A DNA stretch of 64,000 nt from Rhizobium sullae (GCF_900169785.1 NZ_FWER01000001.1:125765-189764); one strand, 5' to 3'; shown: positions 52,270 to 61,935, numbered from the stretch's first letter. Program-made: numbers and translations. Notes: a model not told the origin generated them from the sequence alone.

Positions 52270-52683
52270 ATGCCACCGAGCGGCAAGACTATCCCTTTTA
52301 CCGCAGCCGCCATCCTCGTGCTTTGCGGGCTTCAGGCTCCCACGCGCGCCGAGGAAGACGTGCTGCGCGTCTATATGGATCATGCGCGTGTTTTGAAGCT
52401 CGACCGGCCGGCCAGCAAGGTGATCATAGGCAATTCCAAGGTTGCCGACGCGACCGTTGCCGATCCGAAGACGATCGTGCTGACCGGCCGCAGTTTCGGG
52501 ACGACCAATCTCGTGCTGCTCGATGCCGATGGCAATGCGATACTCGACGAGACAGTTCTCGTTTCCATCGACGAGGGCAATACAGTTCGCGTCTACCGCC
52601 AGACCGACCGTTCCGTGCTTTCCTGCTCGCCGAACTGCGAACAGCACACGCAGCAGAACAACGCGGCAGATGCGGGCGGCTGA
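52270..52683 (+). CDS. Stand-alone secretin-type pilus N-terminal domain protein
   Basis: 137 residues from ATG 52270. A signal peptide ends at about residue 27 (APTRA-EED). The rest is one T2SS/T3SS pilus N-terminal domain: RVLKLDRPASKVIIGNSKVA, then TGRSFGTTNLVLLDADG. It lines up with the N-terminal domain of CpaC in the same locus (VVVDLPEEAHDILVSDPSMA, then FGKKVGQTNIFIFGSDG), so it is a paralogue of that domain without a secretin. The tail has a CSPNC pair. A periplasmic accessory role at the Tad secretin is likely. The TadE/F-like genes follow. Confidence 0.82.
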   Translation: MPPSGKTIPFTAAAILVLCGLQAPTRAEEDVLRVYMDHARVLKLDRPASKVIIGNSKVADATVADPKTIVLTGRSFGTTNLVLLDADGNAILDETVLVSIDEGNTVRVYRQTDRSVLSCSPNCEQHTQQNNAADAGG

Positions 52684-52755
52684 GGAACCTCCATCCGTTA
52701 AATTGTTGACCCGCCCTGAAACGGAAAATCAACGAAAGCGCTCTACGATCGGCGC

Positions 52756-53379
52756 ATGAACGTTCATTCGGATGGCGCCGTCGCGACCAGTGATCACCAG
52801 GCAGACAGAACCCGCGCGCCGTCGGCTAAGCGGAGCGGTTGGCGGGCTTTTGCGCGTTCGCGCGACGGATCGGCAGCGATAGAATTCGCGCTGCTCGCCA
52901 TCCCCTATTTCATGGTGATCTTCGCAATCCTGGAGACCTTCATCGCCTTTGCCGCGGAAGAGCTGGTGTCTAACGCCGTCGACACCATGAGCCGCAAGAT
53001 GCGGACCGGACAGATTACCTCTACCGTCGGTGAAGCGGCATTCCGGCAGGAGTTTTGCGACGAGGTCTCGATCCTGATCCAGTGCTCCGCAGCCGAGATC
53101 GCCACGCCGGACAAGCTCAGGCTCGATGTCCGCACGTTCAGCAAATTTTCCGAAATCCCCGCCGCTGTTCCAATGAATGCGACGGGCCTCGATACATCGG
53201 CGATGCAATATTCGCCCGGCGGCTCCGGCTCGATCAATATGGTTCGCGCCTATTACCACTGGCAGGTCATCACCGATCTTATCCGCCCCTATATCACCCC
53301 ATACCGCACCACCGACGGAGCGAGGCTGAACGACTACCTCATCGTCGCCACCGCCGCCTTCCAGAACGAGCCATACTGA
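52756..53379 (+). CDS. TadE-like pseudopilin
   Basis: 207 residues. A polar, basic N-terminal region (about 1-35) precedes the TadE motif GSAAIEFALLAIPYFMVIF (about 38-56), the hydrophobic helix with the conserved Glu after the prepilin cleavage point. A periplasmic domain with two cysteines (QEFCDEVSILIQC) follows. TadE-type pseudopilins are processed by the TadV/CpaA peptidase and help pilus assembly. Its stop overlaps the next start as ATGA. The gene lies 72 bases after the stand-alone N-domain gene, likely in the same transcript. Confidence 0.87.
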   Translation: MNVHSDGAVATSDHQADRTRAPSAKRSGWRAFARSRDGSAAIEFALLAIPYFMVIFAILETFIAFAAEELVSNAVDTMSRKMRTGQITSTVGEAAFRQEFCDEVSILIQCSAAEIATPDKLRLDVRTFSKFSEIPAAVPMNATGLDTSAMQYSPGGSGSINMVRAYYHWQVITDLIRPYITPYRTTDGARLNDYLIVATAAFQNEPY

Positions 53380-53963
53380 TGACGGCGAACGGAACCCTGA
53401 TGCGGCTGAAAGACAAGCTCGTCCGGTTCGGGCGTGACCGCAGCGGCGTCGGCGCAATCGAGTTCGCCATTCTCTTTCCCGTCCTGGTGATGCTCTATAT
53501 CGGCGCCTTCGAGATCACCATCGGGCTGAGCGTCAGCAAACGCACCAGCCGCGCGGCCGGCTCGATCGCCGATCTGATCACGCAGCAGAAGGACGTGACC
53601 AAGAGTTCGCTGACCGAGATCAGTTCTGTTGCCGGCGCGATTTTCACTCCCTTCGATACGACCGGCATGCAGATCAAAGTGACCGGCATCAACATCGATG
53701 CCGCGGCCAACGCCAAGGTTTTCTGGTCCTGGGCGAACAACACCACGACAGCGCCCTACGCGGCCAATACCGCCGTCACCGACGTCCCGGCCGACATGAA
53801 AAAGGCAGACAGCTTTCTCGTGCGGGCCGACCTCAGCATTCCCTACAAGCTGTTCGCATTCGGCCCCGATTTTCTTCCAGGCGACATGCAGGAACTCACC
53901 ATCCGCCGCACTTACTACTACCGCCAGCGGCAGGGCGATAATGTCGCCTGCGGCGATTGCTGA
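53379..53963 (+). CDS. TadE/TadF-like pseudopilin
   Basis: 194 residues from ATG 53379, which overlaps the upstream TadE-like stop. The motif SGVGAIEFAILFPVLVMLY (about 24-42) gives the pseudopilin helix with its conserved Glu. The following domain contains SKRTSRAAGSIADLITQQKDV, typical of TadF/TadG-type proteins, and ends with a CGDC pair. It is too short to be TadG and has no von Willebrand domain. It would act with the preceding TadE-like protein as a minor subunit of the pilus. The deoB gene begins 97 bases later. Confidence 0.87.
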   Translation: MTANGTLMRLKDKLVRFGRDRSGVGAIEFAILFPVLVMLYIGAFEITIGLSVSKRTSRAAGSIADLITQQKDVTKSSLTEISSVAGAIFTPFDTTGMQIKVTGINIDAAANAKVFWSWANNTTTAPYAANTAVTDVPADMKKADSFLVRADLSIPYKLFAFGPDFLPGDMQELTIRRTYYYRQRQGDNVACGDC

Positions 53964-54060
53964 TCGGGATCCCTTCCGCACTTTGAAATTTGCCAAGCCT
54001 GCGGCAGCATTATATGCCTGAGGGGGATTGCGGCTCTGGCCGCCAGCTTGATGGGTAAAG

Positions 54061-55281
54061 ATGGCACGTGCATTTCTCTTCGTTCTCGATTCCTTCGGCG
54101 TCGGCGGCGGGCCGGATGCGGCTCAATATGGCGACGAAGGATCGGATACGCTTGGCCATATAGCGGAGTTTTGTGCGGCTGGCGCTGGCGACAGGGCGGG
54201 CTTGCGCTCCGGCCCGCTTTCGCTTCCCAATATGTCGGCGCTCGGCCTGATGCAGATCGCCAAGACCGCAACCGGACGCTTTCCGGCAGGCATGCCGGTT
54301 CCGGATAAAGTCTACGGCATCCATGGCTGCGCCAGCGAAATCTCCCGCGGCAAGGATACCCCGTCTGGCCATTGGGAAATTGCCGGAACGCCCGTGACCT
54401 TCGATTGGGGTTATTTCCCCACGGAAGGCGAAGCCTTTCCGCCGCAATTTATCGAGGCGCTTTGCAGCGCTGCAGAGGTTCCAGGCATCCTCGGCAATTG
54501 CCATGCCTCAGGCACGGAAATCATCGCCCGCCTCGGCGAGGAGCATATCCGCACCGGTAAGCCGATATGCTATACCTCGTCCGACTCCGTTTTCCAGGTC
54601 GCAGCGAACGAGACGCATTTCGGCCTCGACCGACTGCTCGGCTTCTGCCGCATCGCCCGGGCGCTGCTCGACAGCCATAATATAGGCCGGGTCATCGCCC
54701 GGCCTTTCGTCGGCGAGACCTCATCGACATTCGAGCGCACCGGCAATCGCCGCGATTTCTCTGTGCCGCCTCCGGAGCCAACGCTGCTCGATCGTATCGT
54801 CAAGGCGGAGCGCAACGTCCACGCCATCGGCAAGATCGGCGACATCTTCGCGCACCAGGGCATTTCAAGGGTCATCAAGGCGAATGGCAATGATGCACTG
54901 ATGGACGCGTCGCTCGCCGCTATGGAAGAGGCGAAGGACGGCGACCTCGTCTTCACGAATTTCGTCGATTTCGACATGGTCTATGGCCACCGGCGCGATG
55001 TGCCTGGCTATGCCGCGGCGCTCGAAGCCTTCGATGCGCGGCTGCCGGACGTGCACCGCAAGCTTGTGCCCGGCGATCTCGTCATCCTGACGGCCGACCA
55101 CGGCTGCGACCCGACCTGGCGCGGCACGGACCATACGCGCGAGCGCGTGCCGATCATCGCTTACGGTCCGGGGCTGAAGTCGCGCAATATCGGCGTCCGC
55201 AGCACATATGCCGATATCGGCGCGACGGTTGCCCGGCATCTTGGCATCGCCGCCGGACCGCACGGGAGAAGTTTTCTGTGA
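54061..55281 (+). CDS. deoB: Phosphopentomutase
   Basis: 406 residues, normal for DeoB. Alkaline-phosphatase-superfamily metal motifs: [12 protein letters not shown] at the N-terminus, the [11 protein letters not shown] active-site region (about 177-187), and the C-terminal [18 protein letters not shown], which binds two Mn ions. It interconverts ribose- or deoxyribose-1-phosphate and the 5-phosphates, linking nucleoside phosphorolysis to the pentose pathway and DeoC. It starts the plus-strand salvage operon; its stop overlaps the add start. Confidence 0.96.
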   Translation: MARAFLFVLDSFGVGGGPDAAQYGDEGSDTLGHIAEFCAAGAGDRAGLRSGPLSLPNMSALGLMQIAKTATGRFPAGMPVPDKVYGIHGCASEISRGKDTPSGHWEIAGTPVTFDWGYFPTEGEAFPPQFIEALCSAAEVPGILGNCHASGTEIIARLGEEHIRTGKPICYTSSDSVFQVAANETHFGLDRLLGFCRIARALLDSHNIGRVIARPFVGETSSTFERTGNRRDFSVPPPEPTLLDRIVKAERNVHAIGKIGDIFAHQGISRVIKANGNDALMDASLAAMEEAKDGDLVFTNFVDFDMVYGHRRDVPGYAAALEAFDARLPDVHRKLVPGDLVILTADHGCDPTWRGTDHTRERVPIIAYGPGLKSRNIGVRSTYADIGATVARHLGIAAGPHGRSFL

Positions 55282-56246
55282 CATCCCATTTGAAGAAGGT
55301 CGAGCTGCACTGCCATCTGGAGGGCGCGGCGCCCCCAGCGCTGACGGAAGCCCAAGCCCGCAAATACGATACCGATATCAGCGCCTATCTCCGTGACGGG
55401 GCATATGTCTGGCATGATTTTGCGAGCTTTCTCGAATGCTACGATAATATCTCCAAGGTCTACAGGACTGATGAGGATTACGCACTGCTCACCGAGACCT
55501 ATCTGCAGGAGCTTGCAGAGATCGGCACGGTCTATAGCGAACTCACCGTTTCGCCGGATCACGGCGGGCGTATCGGGCTTGGCGCAGATGCCTATATCGC
55601 GGGCATCTGCGAAGGCATTCGCCAAGCGAAGGCAAAAAGCGGCATCGAAGCGCGGCTGATCGTAACCGGCGAGCGGCATTTTGGACCTGAGAGCGTGATC
55701 GCCGCTGCCGAATACGCGGCTAAAGCCAACAACCCGCTAATCACCGGCTTCAACCTCGCCGGCGAGGAGCGAATGGGGCGTGTGGCGGATTATGCCCACG
55801 CCTTCGATATCGCCCGCGACGCGGGTCTTGGCCTCACCATCCACGCCGGCGAGGTCTGCGGCGCCTTCAGCGTCTCCGATGCGCTCGACGTCGTGCGTCC
55901 GTCGCGCATCGGGCATGGCGTTCGCGCGATCGAGGATGCGGATCTCGTCAGGCGGCTTGCCGATCTCGGCACTGTTCTGGAGGTTTGTCCCGGCTCAAAC
56001 ATCGCGTTGAGCGTCTTTCCCGATTTCGCGTCCCATCCCTTGCGCACGCTCAAGGAAGCCGGCGTGCGCGTGACGATCAGTTCCGACGACCCGCCCTTTT
56101 TCCATACCTCGCTGAAGCGCGAGTATGAGCTGGCCGCCAATGCATTCGGCTTCAGCGACAGCGAAATCAACGAACTGACGCGGACCGGCATCGAAGCGGC
56201 TTTCGTCGACGAAGCAACCCGCATGGCGCTGCTCGCCCGGCTTTGA
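55278..56246 (+). CDS. add: Adenosine deaminase family protein
   Basis: 322 residues with GTG start overlapping the deoB stop as GTGA. Zinc and catalytic motifs: [14 protein letters not shown] (HxH), TIHAGEVCG (His and Glu), [11 protein letters not shown] (His) and SSDDPPF (Asp pair). It would convert adenosine and deoxyadenosine to inosine forms for the purine nucleoside phosphorylase encoded nearby. It is a little shorter than E. coli Add; related adenine or aminodeoxyfutalosine deaminases cannot be excluded by sequence alone, but the context favours adenosine. Confidence 0.9.
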   Translation: MTSHLKKVELHCHLEGAAPPALTEAQARKYDTDISAYLRDGAYVWHDFASFLECYDNISKVYRTDEDYALLTETYLQELAEIGTVYSELTVSPDHGGRIGLGADAYIAGICEGIRQAKAKSGIEARLIVTGERHFGPESVIAAAEYAAKANNPLITGFNLAGEERMGRVADYAHAFDIARDAGLGLTIHAGEVCGAFSVSDALDVVRPSRIGHGVRAIEDADLVRRLADLGTVLEVCPGSNIALSVFPDFASHPLRTLKEAGVRVTISSDDPPFFHTSLKREYELAANAFGFSDSEINELTRTGIEAAFVDEATRMALLARL

Positions 56247-56351
56247 GCGGCCCGGGCTTGGGGATCAAGCCATGAAAATCGCCTCCACTCTTGCAGTTGG
56301 GGCGCTTTCCATGAAAGAAACGTCCGATAAGAACAAAAGGAAGGCTCGGCC

Positions 56352-56981
56352 ATGGAAGGCGTCATCGTCATCGATCACCCGCTTGTGCAGCACAAACTCA
56401 CCATCATGCGGCGCAAGGAGACATCGACGGGCAGTTTCCGCCGGCTGCTCCGCGAGATCTCGACCCTGCTCTGCTACGAGGTGACGCGCGATCTCGAACT
56501 GACAATGGAAACCATCGAAACGCCGCTGCAGACCATGGAATCGCCGATCCTGGAAGGCAAGAAGCTCGTCTTCGCCTCGATCCTGCGCGCCGGCAACGGA
56601 CTGCTCGAAGGCATGCTCGATCTCGTGCCTTCGGCTCGCGTTTCCCATATCGGCGTCTATCGCGACCACGAAACGCTGCAGCCTGTGGAATATTACTTCA
56701 AGGCGCCGGAGGACGTGGCGGAGCGTCTCATCATCGTCGTCGATCCGATGCTTGCGACCGGCAATTCCTCGATTGCCGCGATCGAAAAACTGAAAGAACG
56801 CGGCGCGCGCAATATCCGCTTCCTCTGCCTGCTCGCCGCTCCAGAAGGCCTCAGGAATTTCCGCGCGGCACATCCCGATGTGACTGTCTTCACGGCAGCG
56901 GTCGACAGCCATCTGAACGAGAAGGGCTACATCATGCCCGGTCTCGGCGATGCCGGCGACCGTATGTACGGCACGAAGTAG
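56352..56981 (+). CDS. upp: Uracil phosphoribosyltransferase
   Basis: 209 residues, the standard length. PRPP-binding loop [16 protein letters not shown] (about 128-143), the [15 protein letters not shown] segment, and the uracil-binding C-terminal [16 protein letters not shown] are all present. It forms UMP from uracil released by nucleoside phosphorolysis. GGAAGG lies before the ATG. It is 105 bases after add, probably in the same transcript, and an intrinsic terminator follows 33 bases after its stop. Confidence 0.97.
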   Translation: MEGVIVIDHPLVQHKLTIMRRKETSTGSFRRLLREISTLLCYEVTRDLELTMETIETPLQTMESPILEGKKLVFASILRAGNGLLEGMLDLVPSARVSHIGVYRDHETLQPVEYYFKAPEDVAERLIIVVDPMLATGNSSIAAIEKLKERGARNIRFLCLLAAPEGLRNFRAAHPDVTVFTAAVDSHLNEKGYIMPGLGDAGDRMYGTK

Positions 56982-57014
56982 TTCAGCTTTCCTTTACCAA
57001 ATCTAAAGACAGCG

Positions 57015-57044
57015 AAGGCCCAGAGCACTAATCTGGGCCTTTTT
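57015..57044 (+). terminator. Intrinsic terminator after upp
   Basis: AAGGCCCAGA and TCTGGGCCTT form a perfect ten-pair stem with a seven-base loop followed by a T run. It ends the deoB-add-upp transcript. Confidence 0.92.
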
Positions 57045-57142
57045 AACTTCGCCATTAGAGACTTATCAGCAATTGCGGCGTAGCAGTCTTGAAGACTCAA
57101 GCCCGCATGAGGCGGGGTTTATACAGGCGGGATTTCTGTTTC

Positions 57143-57673
57143 ATGCTCATGCGTATCGTCATTTTCGCGAGCATTATCGCCGCACTCGCCACTCAGGTGC
57201 CCTCATTCTTCGGCGGCAGCCAGCCAGTTGCCGACACGGTTTCTGCCAGCGCTGTTTCAACCCCGGCGCCTCAGCCTGGGGCGCGCCCCCCGGTTTCCGG
57301 CAACGGCCGCATGCACCTTCAGGCCGACGCGCGGGGGCACTACACGGGCGACTTCAAGATCAACGGCAAGCCCGTACAGGGTCTGATCGATACCGGTGCC
57401 ACTTATGTGGCACTGAACGAAAGCCTTGCGCGCCGTCTCGGCTACGGGGGCAATCAGCTCGATTTCCGCCATGCGGTGAACACCGCCAACGGCCAGGCCA
57501 AGGCCGCGCATGTCACGCTCGATCGCGTGGAGATCGGTGGCATCCGCGTGCAAGATGTGGAAGCCTTCGTGCTTAAGGATGATGCGCTTTCGACGACCCT
57601 GGTCGGCATGAGCTTCCTGAAGAAACTCGAGTCCTACTCCGTTGCCGACGGCTCACTGAATCTGAAGCAATAA
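57143..57673 (+). CDS. Membrane-anchored retropepsin-like aspartic protease (TIGR02281 type)
   Basis: 176 residues from ATG 57143 (57149 is also possible); an open frame back to a TTG at 57089 is not needed. One N-terminal membrane helix (about 3-20) precedes a Pro/Ala-rich linker (about 25-55) and a clan AA protease domain (about 60-175) with the active-site GLIDTGATYVALNE, equal to one half of a pepsin, so it should act as a dimer. It probably works in the periplasm; the target is unknown. It lies alone between the upp terminator and the convergent deoA gene, whose stop directly abuts its own. Confidence 0.85.
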   Translation: MLMRIVIFASIIAALATQVPSFFGGSQPVADTVSASAVSTPAPQPGARPPVSGNGRMHLQADARGHYTGDFKINGKPVQGLIDTGATYVALNESLARRLGYGGNQLDFRHAVNTANGQAKAAHVTLDRVEIGGIRVQDVEAFVLKDDALSTTLVGMSFLKKLESYSVADGSLNLKQ

Positions 57674-58981
57674 TCAAATGCGGCCGGAAATCACCGGCGG
57701 CAGAGAAGGCTCGTTGCCGGAGATGCGGTAGCTTGCCATGATCGAGGCTGCCGCCTTTTGCGCCGCCGCCTCATCTGCGGCACCAACGATCGCGATCGTA
57801 TCACCCTTTTCGACGCGGGTGCCGAGCGGCAGCAGGGCGGAGAAGCCGACGCGATGATCGATTTTGTCTGCCGGGTGACGCCGCCCGCCGCCGAGATCGA
57901 TAACGGTCATGCCGACATCGCGCGCATCGCAGGCCGAGAGCCATCCGCTCTCTCCTGCGAGAACCGGCCTTTCGACGGGCGCTTTCACCAGATAGTTTGC
58001 GGGCTTTTCGACAAGATCCGCCGGGCCGCCCAGCATATGCACCATGCGGCCAAAGACTTCGGCCGCCTTGCCGGACGCTAGTGCCGCACGTGCTTTCGCT
58101 TCGCCATCGTTCAGAGACGCCGAAACGCCCGAACGCACCAGCATCTCGGCTGCAAAGGCCAGGACGACGGCCTCAAGCCGGGTTCCAGCTTTCTTCCCCG
58201 CCAGGAAATCCAGGCAGTTCCATATCTCCACGACGTTGCCCGCCGCGTCCGCCAGCGGCTGGTTCATGTCGGTGATCAAGGCCGATGTCTTGACCCCTGC
58301 CCCGTTTGCCACGTTGACTAGGGACTGCGCCAGAAGCTTTGCCTGCTCGTGATCGGCCATAAAGGCGCCGTTGCCGGTTTTCACATCAAGCACCAAGGTC
58401 TGAAGTCCAGCCGCGAGCTTCTTGGAAAGAATGGAGGCCGTGATCAGCGGAATGGAATCGACGGTCGCTGTGACATCGCGCACGGCGTAGAGCGTGCCGT
58501 CGGCGGGCGCCAACGAACCCGTCTGCCCGATGATGGCGCAGCCCACTTCCTTAACGACTTTGCGGAAACGAGCAGCATCCGGCGTAATTCCATAGCCGGG
58601 AATGGATTCCAGCTTGTCGAGCGTGCCGCCGGTGTGGCCGAGGCCGCGGCCGGAGATCATCGGCACCGCTAGGCCGCAAGCAGCCGCAATCGGCGCCAGC
58701 ATCAGCGAAACGTTGTCACCGACCCCGCCGGTCGAATGCTTGTCGGCAATTGGGCGATCGATCCCGAGCCATGTGAGCATATCGCCTGAGCGCGCCATGG
58801 CGAGCGTCAACGCGACGGTCTCGTCACGCGACATGCCCTTGAACCAGACGGCCATCGCAAAGGCACCGATCTGCCCCTCTGATAACTCGCCGGTGGCAAG
58901 GGCCGCAACGAAGGACTGGATCTCATCCGCGGAAAGGACGCCACCATTCCGCTTCTGCCGAATGATCTCCTGCGGGATCAT
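57674..58981 (-). CDS. deoA: Thymidine phosphorylase
   Basis: 435 residues from ATG 58981; a TTG at 58987 that overlaps the deoC stop is an alternative. Glycosyltransferase family 3 N-terminal helical domain (about 1-65), the family signature region with KHSTGGVGDNVSL (phosphate binding, about 82-94), and the C-terminal PYNP_C domain (about 345-420). It splits thymidine and deoxyuridine with phosphate into base and deoxyribose-1-phosphate. It is the last gene of the minus-strand salvage operon, directly after deoC. Confidence 0.95.
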   Translation of the reverse strand: MIPQEIIRQKRNGGVLSADEIQSFVAALATGELSEGQIGAFAMAVWFKGMSRDETVALTLAMARSGDMLTWLGIDRPIADKHSTGGVGDNVSLMLAPIAAACGLAVPMISGRGLGHTGGTLDKLESIPGYGITPDAARFRKVVKEVGCAIIGQTGSLAPADGTLYAVRDVTATVDSIPLITASILSKKLAAGLQTLVLDVKTGNGAFMADHEQAKLLAQSLVNVANGAGVKTSALITDMNQPLADAAGNVVEIWNCLDFLAGKKAGTRLEAVVLAFAAEMLVRSGVSASLNDGEAKARAALASGKAAEVFGRMVHMLGGPADLVEKPANYLVKAPVERPVLAGESGWLSACDARDVGMTVIDLGGGRRHPADKIDHRVGFSALLPLGTRVEKGDTIAIVGAADEAAAQKAAASIMASYRISGNEPSLPPVISGRI

Positions 58982-58983
58982 GC

Positions 58984-59760
58984 TCAATAGCTCGAGGCCT
59001 TGGCGGGCGCTGACTGGGCGCCGCTGAGGACAGCGAGGATGTCATCGAGCAGGCCGGAGGCCCCGAAACGGAAGGTGGACGGCATCGGCCAATCCGGCGT
59101 CATGATCGTTTCCGTAAGGCTGAGATAAAGGGCGGCATCCGCGACGGAGCCGATGCCACCGGCCGGCTTGAAGCCCACCTTGCGGCCGCTGTGGCGGATC
59201 GCGCGGATCATGATATCTGCAGCTTCGAGCGTCGCGTTGACGGCGACCTTGCCGGTGGATGTCTTGATGAAGTCCGCGCCCGCATCGATTGCAAGTTCAG
59301 ATGCGCGGCGAATGAGGCCGGGATCCTTGATCTCGCCGGTCTCCAGGATGACTTTCAGCAGCACACCACCGGTGCATTCCGCGCGCACCGCCGTCACCAT
59401 GTCGGTCACGGCCTTCTCGTTGCCATTGAGGAATCTGCGGTAGGGAATGACCAGATCTACCTCGTCCGCACCATCTGCAATAGCTTCGCGCGTTTCGGCG
59501 GCGACATCGGCCACTTCCATGTCGCCAGACGGGAAATTGACGACAGTCGCGATGCGGACGGGATGACCCTTGCCGAGAACCGTGCGGGCATGTGCCACGA
59601 AACGTGGCCAGATGCAGATCGCGGCACTATTCCCGTAGGGCGTCTGTGCGCGGGCGCAGAGCGTATCGATCTGCTCTTCGGTGCAATCGTCCTTGAGATT
59701 GGTAAGGTCAAGGAGCGACAGCGCGACGGCTGCCGTTTCCTTCTGCGAGTGACTACTCAT
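58984..59760 (-). CDS. deoC: Deoxyribose-phosphate aldolase
   Basis: 258 residues from ATG 59760, eight bases after GGAGG. The TIM barrel has the Schiff-base Lys in DFIKTSTGKVAVNAT and the second conserved Lys in VGFKPAGGI; the ELDLVIPY-like motif is EVDLVIPYRRFLNG. It cleaves deoxyribose-5-phosphate to glyceraldehyde-3-phosphate and acetaldehyde, the last step of deoxynucleoside use. The start overlaps the end of the purine nucleoside phosphorylase gene by eight bases, so it is translationally coupled. Confidence 0.96.
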   Translation of the reverse strand: MSSHSQKETAAVALSLLDLTNLKDDCTEEQIDTLCARAQTPYGNSAAICIWPRFVAHARTVLGKGHPVRIATVVNFPSGDMEVADVAAETREAIADGADEVDLVIPYRRFLNGNEKAVTDMVTAVRAECTGGVLLKVILETGEIKDPGLIRRASELAIDAGADFIKTSTGKVAVNATLEAADIMIRAIRHSGRKVGFKPAGGIGSVADAALYLSLTETIMTPDWPMPSTFRFGASGLLDDILAVLSGAQSAPAKASSY

Positions 59761-60562
59761 TATCGCTTCCTCCACCCGCAATCATTTCCTTTAAGATTGC
59801 GGCGAGACGCGCGCCGCCGACGGGCGCCATGTCTTTTGTTTCTTCGTGGCTGAGTTCGGAGCCGGTCATGCCAGCCCCATAATTGGTGATAACCGAGGCT
59901 GCGGCAACCCTCAAACCCAGCATTCGGGCGATGATGACTTCCGGTACGGTCGACATGCCGACGGCATCCGCACCGAGAATCCGCGCCATACGGATTTCCG
60001 CAGGCGTTTCGAAGCTTGGTCCCGAAAACCACATATAGACGCCGTGAGAGAGCTTGATGGCGAGCTTCTCGGCCGCCTTGCGCATGGACATGGAAAGATC
60101 GCGATCATAGGCGCTCGTCATGCCGACGAAGCGGCGGTCGCTTTCTTCGCCAATCAGCGGATTCATGCCGGAATAATTGATGTGGTCGGTGATCTGCATC
60201 ACCGAACCCGGCGGCATTTCCTCGAGTAGCGAGCCTGCGGAATTGGTCAGGAACAGTGACTGCACGCCAAGGCCCTTCAACACCTCAAGCGGCAATCGCA
60301 TGGCGCTGGCGTCGCCTTTTTCGTAATAATGGACGCGGCCCGACAGCATGATGACCGGCACGCCGCCGAGATGGCCGGCAACGACCTCGCCGGCATGCCC
60401 GGAGACGGCGCTGACAGGAAAGCCCGGCAGGTCCCGATAGGGAATTCGCACCGCATCCGTCAGTTCGCTTACCAGCGAGCCTAGGCCGGAACCGAGCACA
60501 ATGCCGTGACGCGGCGCGAGCCCACCGAGTTTGCCGACGAGCAGATCGATGGCGGCGTTCAT
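59753..60562 (-). CDS. punA: Purine-nucleoside phosphorylase (trimeric type)
   Basis: 269 residues. Family 2 PNP features: GIVLGSGLGSLVSE (phosphate loop), VSGHAGEVVAGHLGG, GRVHYYEKGD, the purine-site Glu in SGPSFETPAEIRM, and TVPEVIIARMLG with the following ITNYGAG Asn. This is the low-molecular-weight type specific for guanosine and inosine forms. Its ATG overlaps the cdd stop as ATGA. It supplies ribose- or deoxyribose-1-phosphate to DeoB. The usual symbol varies (punA, deoD or xapA). Confidence 0.93.
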   Translation of the reverse strand: MNAAIDLLVGKLGGLAPRHGIVLGSGLGSLVSELTDAVRIPYRDLPGFPVSAVSGHAGEVVAGHLGGVPVIMLSGRVHYYEKGDASAMRLPLEVLKGLGVQSLFLTNSAGSLLEEMPPGSVMQITDHINYSGMNPLIGEESDRRFVGMTSAYDRDLSMSMRKAAEKLAIKLSHGVYMWFSGPSFETPAEIRMARILGADAVGMSTVPEVIIARMLGLRVAAASVITNYGAGMTGSELSHEETKDMAPVGGARLAAILKEMIAGGGSDNE

Positions 60563-60948
60563 CCGAGTTCAGTCTCGAAGCTGAAGGGAAGAAGCTCCTC
60601 CATCGTCATGGTCTTCTTCACGCCCACCTCATCGCAAAGATAGATCTTCGTATCCTTCGACGCGAATTCGGAGATCTTCTGCCGGCAGCCGCCGCAGGGC
60701 GGGCAGAGCGGCAGCTTCTCGGCGATGACCGCCATTTCAACAATCTTCTTCGCTCCGCCCATGATCATGGCGCTGATGGCCGTCGGCTCGGCGCACCAAC
60801 CCTGCGGGAAGGAGAGGTTTTCGATATTGGCGCCGGTATAAACCTTGCCGTCTTCGGCGCGGATTGCCGCACCGACCGGGAATTTGGAATAGGGCGCATG
60901 GGCAAAGGCCATGGCGCCGCGAGCGGCTTCGAAAAGGTCATGCGACAT
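60559..60948 (-). CDS. cdd: Cytidine deaminase
   Basis: 129 residues, the short homotetrameric type. N-terminal FAHAPYSKFPVGAA, zinc and catalytic residues in GWCAEPTAI (Cys and the proton-shuttling Glu) and CPPCGGCRQKI. It converts cytidine and deoxycytidine to uridine forms. It begins three bases after the permease stop region (60952) and overlaps punA, so uptake and first conversion are in one transcript. Confidence 0.95.
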   Translation of the reverse strand: MSHDLFEAARGAMAFAHAPYSKFPVGAAIRAEDGKVYTGANIENLSFPQGWCAEPTAISAMIMGGAKKIVEMAVIAEKLPLCPPCGGCRQKISEFASKDTKIYLCDEVGVKKTMTMEELLPFSFETELG

Positions 60949-60951
60949 GTT

Positions 60952-61923
60952 TCAACGCTCCTTCGTATAGGGGACGCCACCAGCCTTCGGCGGCGTTGCG
61001 ACGCCAATGAATCCAGCAAGCAAGATACAGGTGAGAATATAAGGCAGCGCCTGGAATATCTGCACCGGCACTGCGCCGATCAGCGGGACCTGCTTGCCCT
61101 GCATGAAGTTCGCCAGCGCATCGAGGAAGCCGAAGAGCAGGCAGGCGAACATCACCGGCACCGGTTTCCATTTTGCGAAGACCAGGGCGGCAAGGGCGAT
61201 ATAACCCTTGCCTGCCGACATATCCTTGATGAAAGCGGCCGATTGCGCGATCGCCAGATAGGTGCCCGAGAAGCCGCAAAGAATGCCCGCACACATGACG
61301 GCTCGATAGCGCAGCCAACTGACCGAGATACCGGCGGTATCGACCGCACCGGGATTTTCGCCGACGGCACGAAGGCGCAGGCCGAAGCGCGTCCGAAAGA
61401 GGATCCACCAGGAGAGCGGGACTGCCAGGAATGCGAGATAGGTCAGGATGTTGTTGCCAGAGATCACGTTGGAATAAAGCGGACCGATGATCGGAACCTC
61501 CCGCATCACGTCTGCGCCCGGAAGCGCGATCGGCGAAAACCGGCTTGCCGGGGAAAGCTGCGGCGTGCGGCCGCCCTGGCCAAACCAGGCCTGCCCAAGC
61601 ACAATCGTGATACCGGCGATGAAGAAGTTGATGGCAACGCCCGAGATGATCTGGTTGCCCCGATTGGTGATGGATGCAAAGCCATGCACCAAACTCAGCG
61701 CGACGGAGCAGAGGATGCCCGCGACGAGGCCGAGCCAGGCGGAGTCGGTGATGTATGCAACGCAGGCGGCGGCAAAGGCCGCGCCCAGCATCTTGCCTTC
61801 AAGGCCGATGTCGAAAACGCCGGCACGTTCGGAAAAGAGGCCTGCAAGGGCGGTAAAGATCAGCGGGATCGAGAGCCGGATCGTTGAACTCAGAACGTTG
61901 ATGAGGATGTCATAGTAATCCAT
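60952..61923 (-). CDS. Nucleoside ABC transporter permease (BPD_transp_2, NupQ-like)
   Basis: 323 residues with about nine membrane helices. Signature segments ALAGLFSERAGVFDIGLEGKM region (about 24-44) and VGENPGAVDTAGISV are typical of the second permease of BmpA-type nucleoside or basic-lipoprotein ABC systems. It pairs with the permease encoded just upstream and with the ATPase at the window edge. The cdd gene follows immediately. The lipoprotein or periplasmic binding protein is expected upstream of the ATPase, outside the window. Confidence 0.9.
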   Translation of the reverse strand: MDYYDILINVLSSTIRLSIPLIFTALAGLFSERAGVFDIGLEGKMLGAAFAAACVAYITDSAWLGLVAGILCSVALSLVHGFASITNRGNQIISGVAINFFIAGITIVLGQAWFGQGGRTPQLSPASRFSPIALPGADVMREVPIIGPLYSNVISGNNILTYLAFLAVPLSWWILFRTRFGLRLRAVGENPGAVDTAGISVSWLRYRAVMCAGILCGFSGTYLAIAQSAAFIKDMSAGKGYIALAALVFAKWKPVPVMFACLLFGFLDALANFMQGKQVPLIGAVPVQIFQALPYILTCILLAGFIGVATPPKAGGVPYTKER

Positions 61924-61935
61924 CGTCCGCTCCCC

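Noticed and set aside
56272..56351. A start at ATG 56272 giving a separate small protein before upp
   Set aside because: The frame runs out of register into upp, becomes Ser/Arg-rich shadow sequence and has no ribosome site of note.
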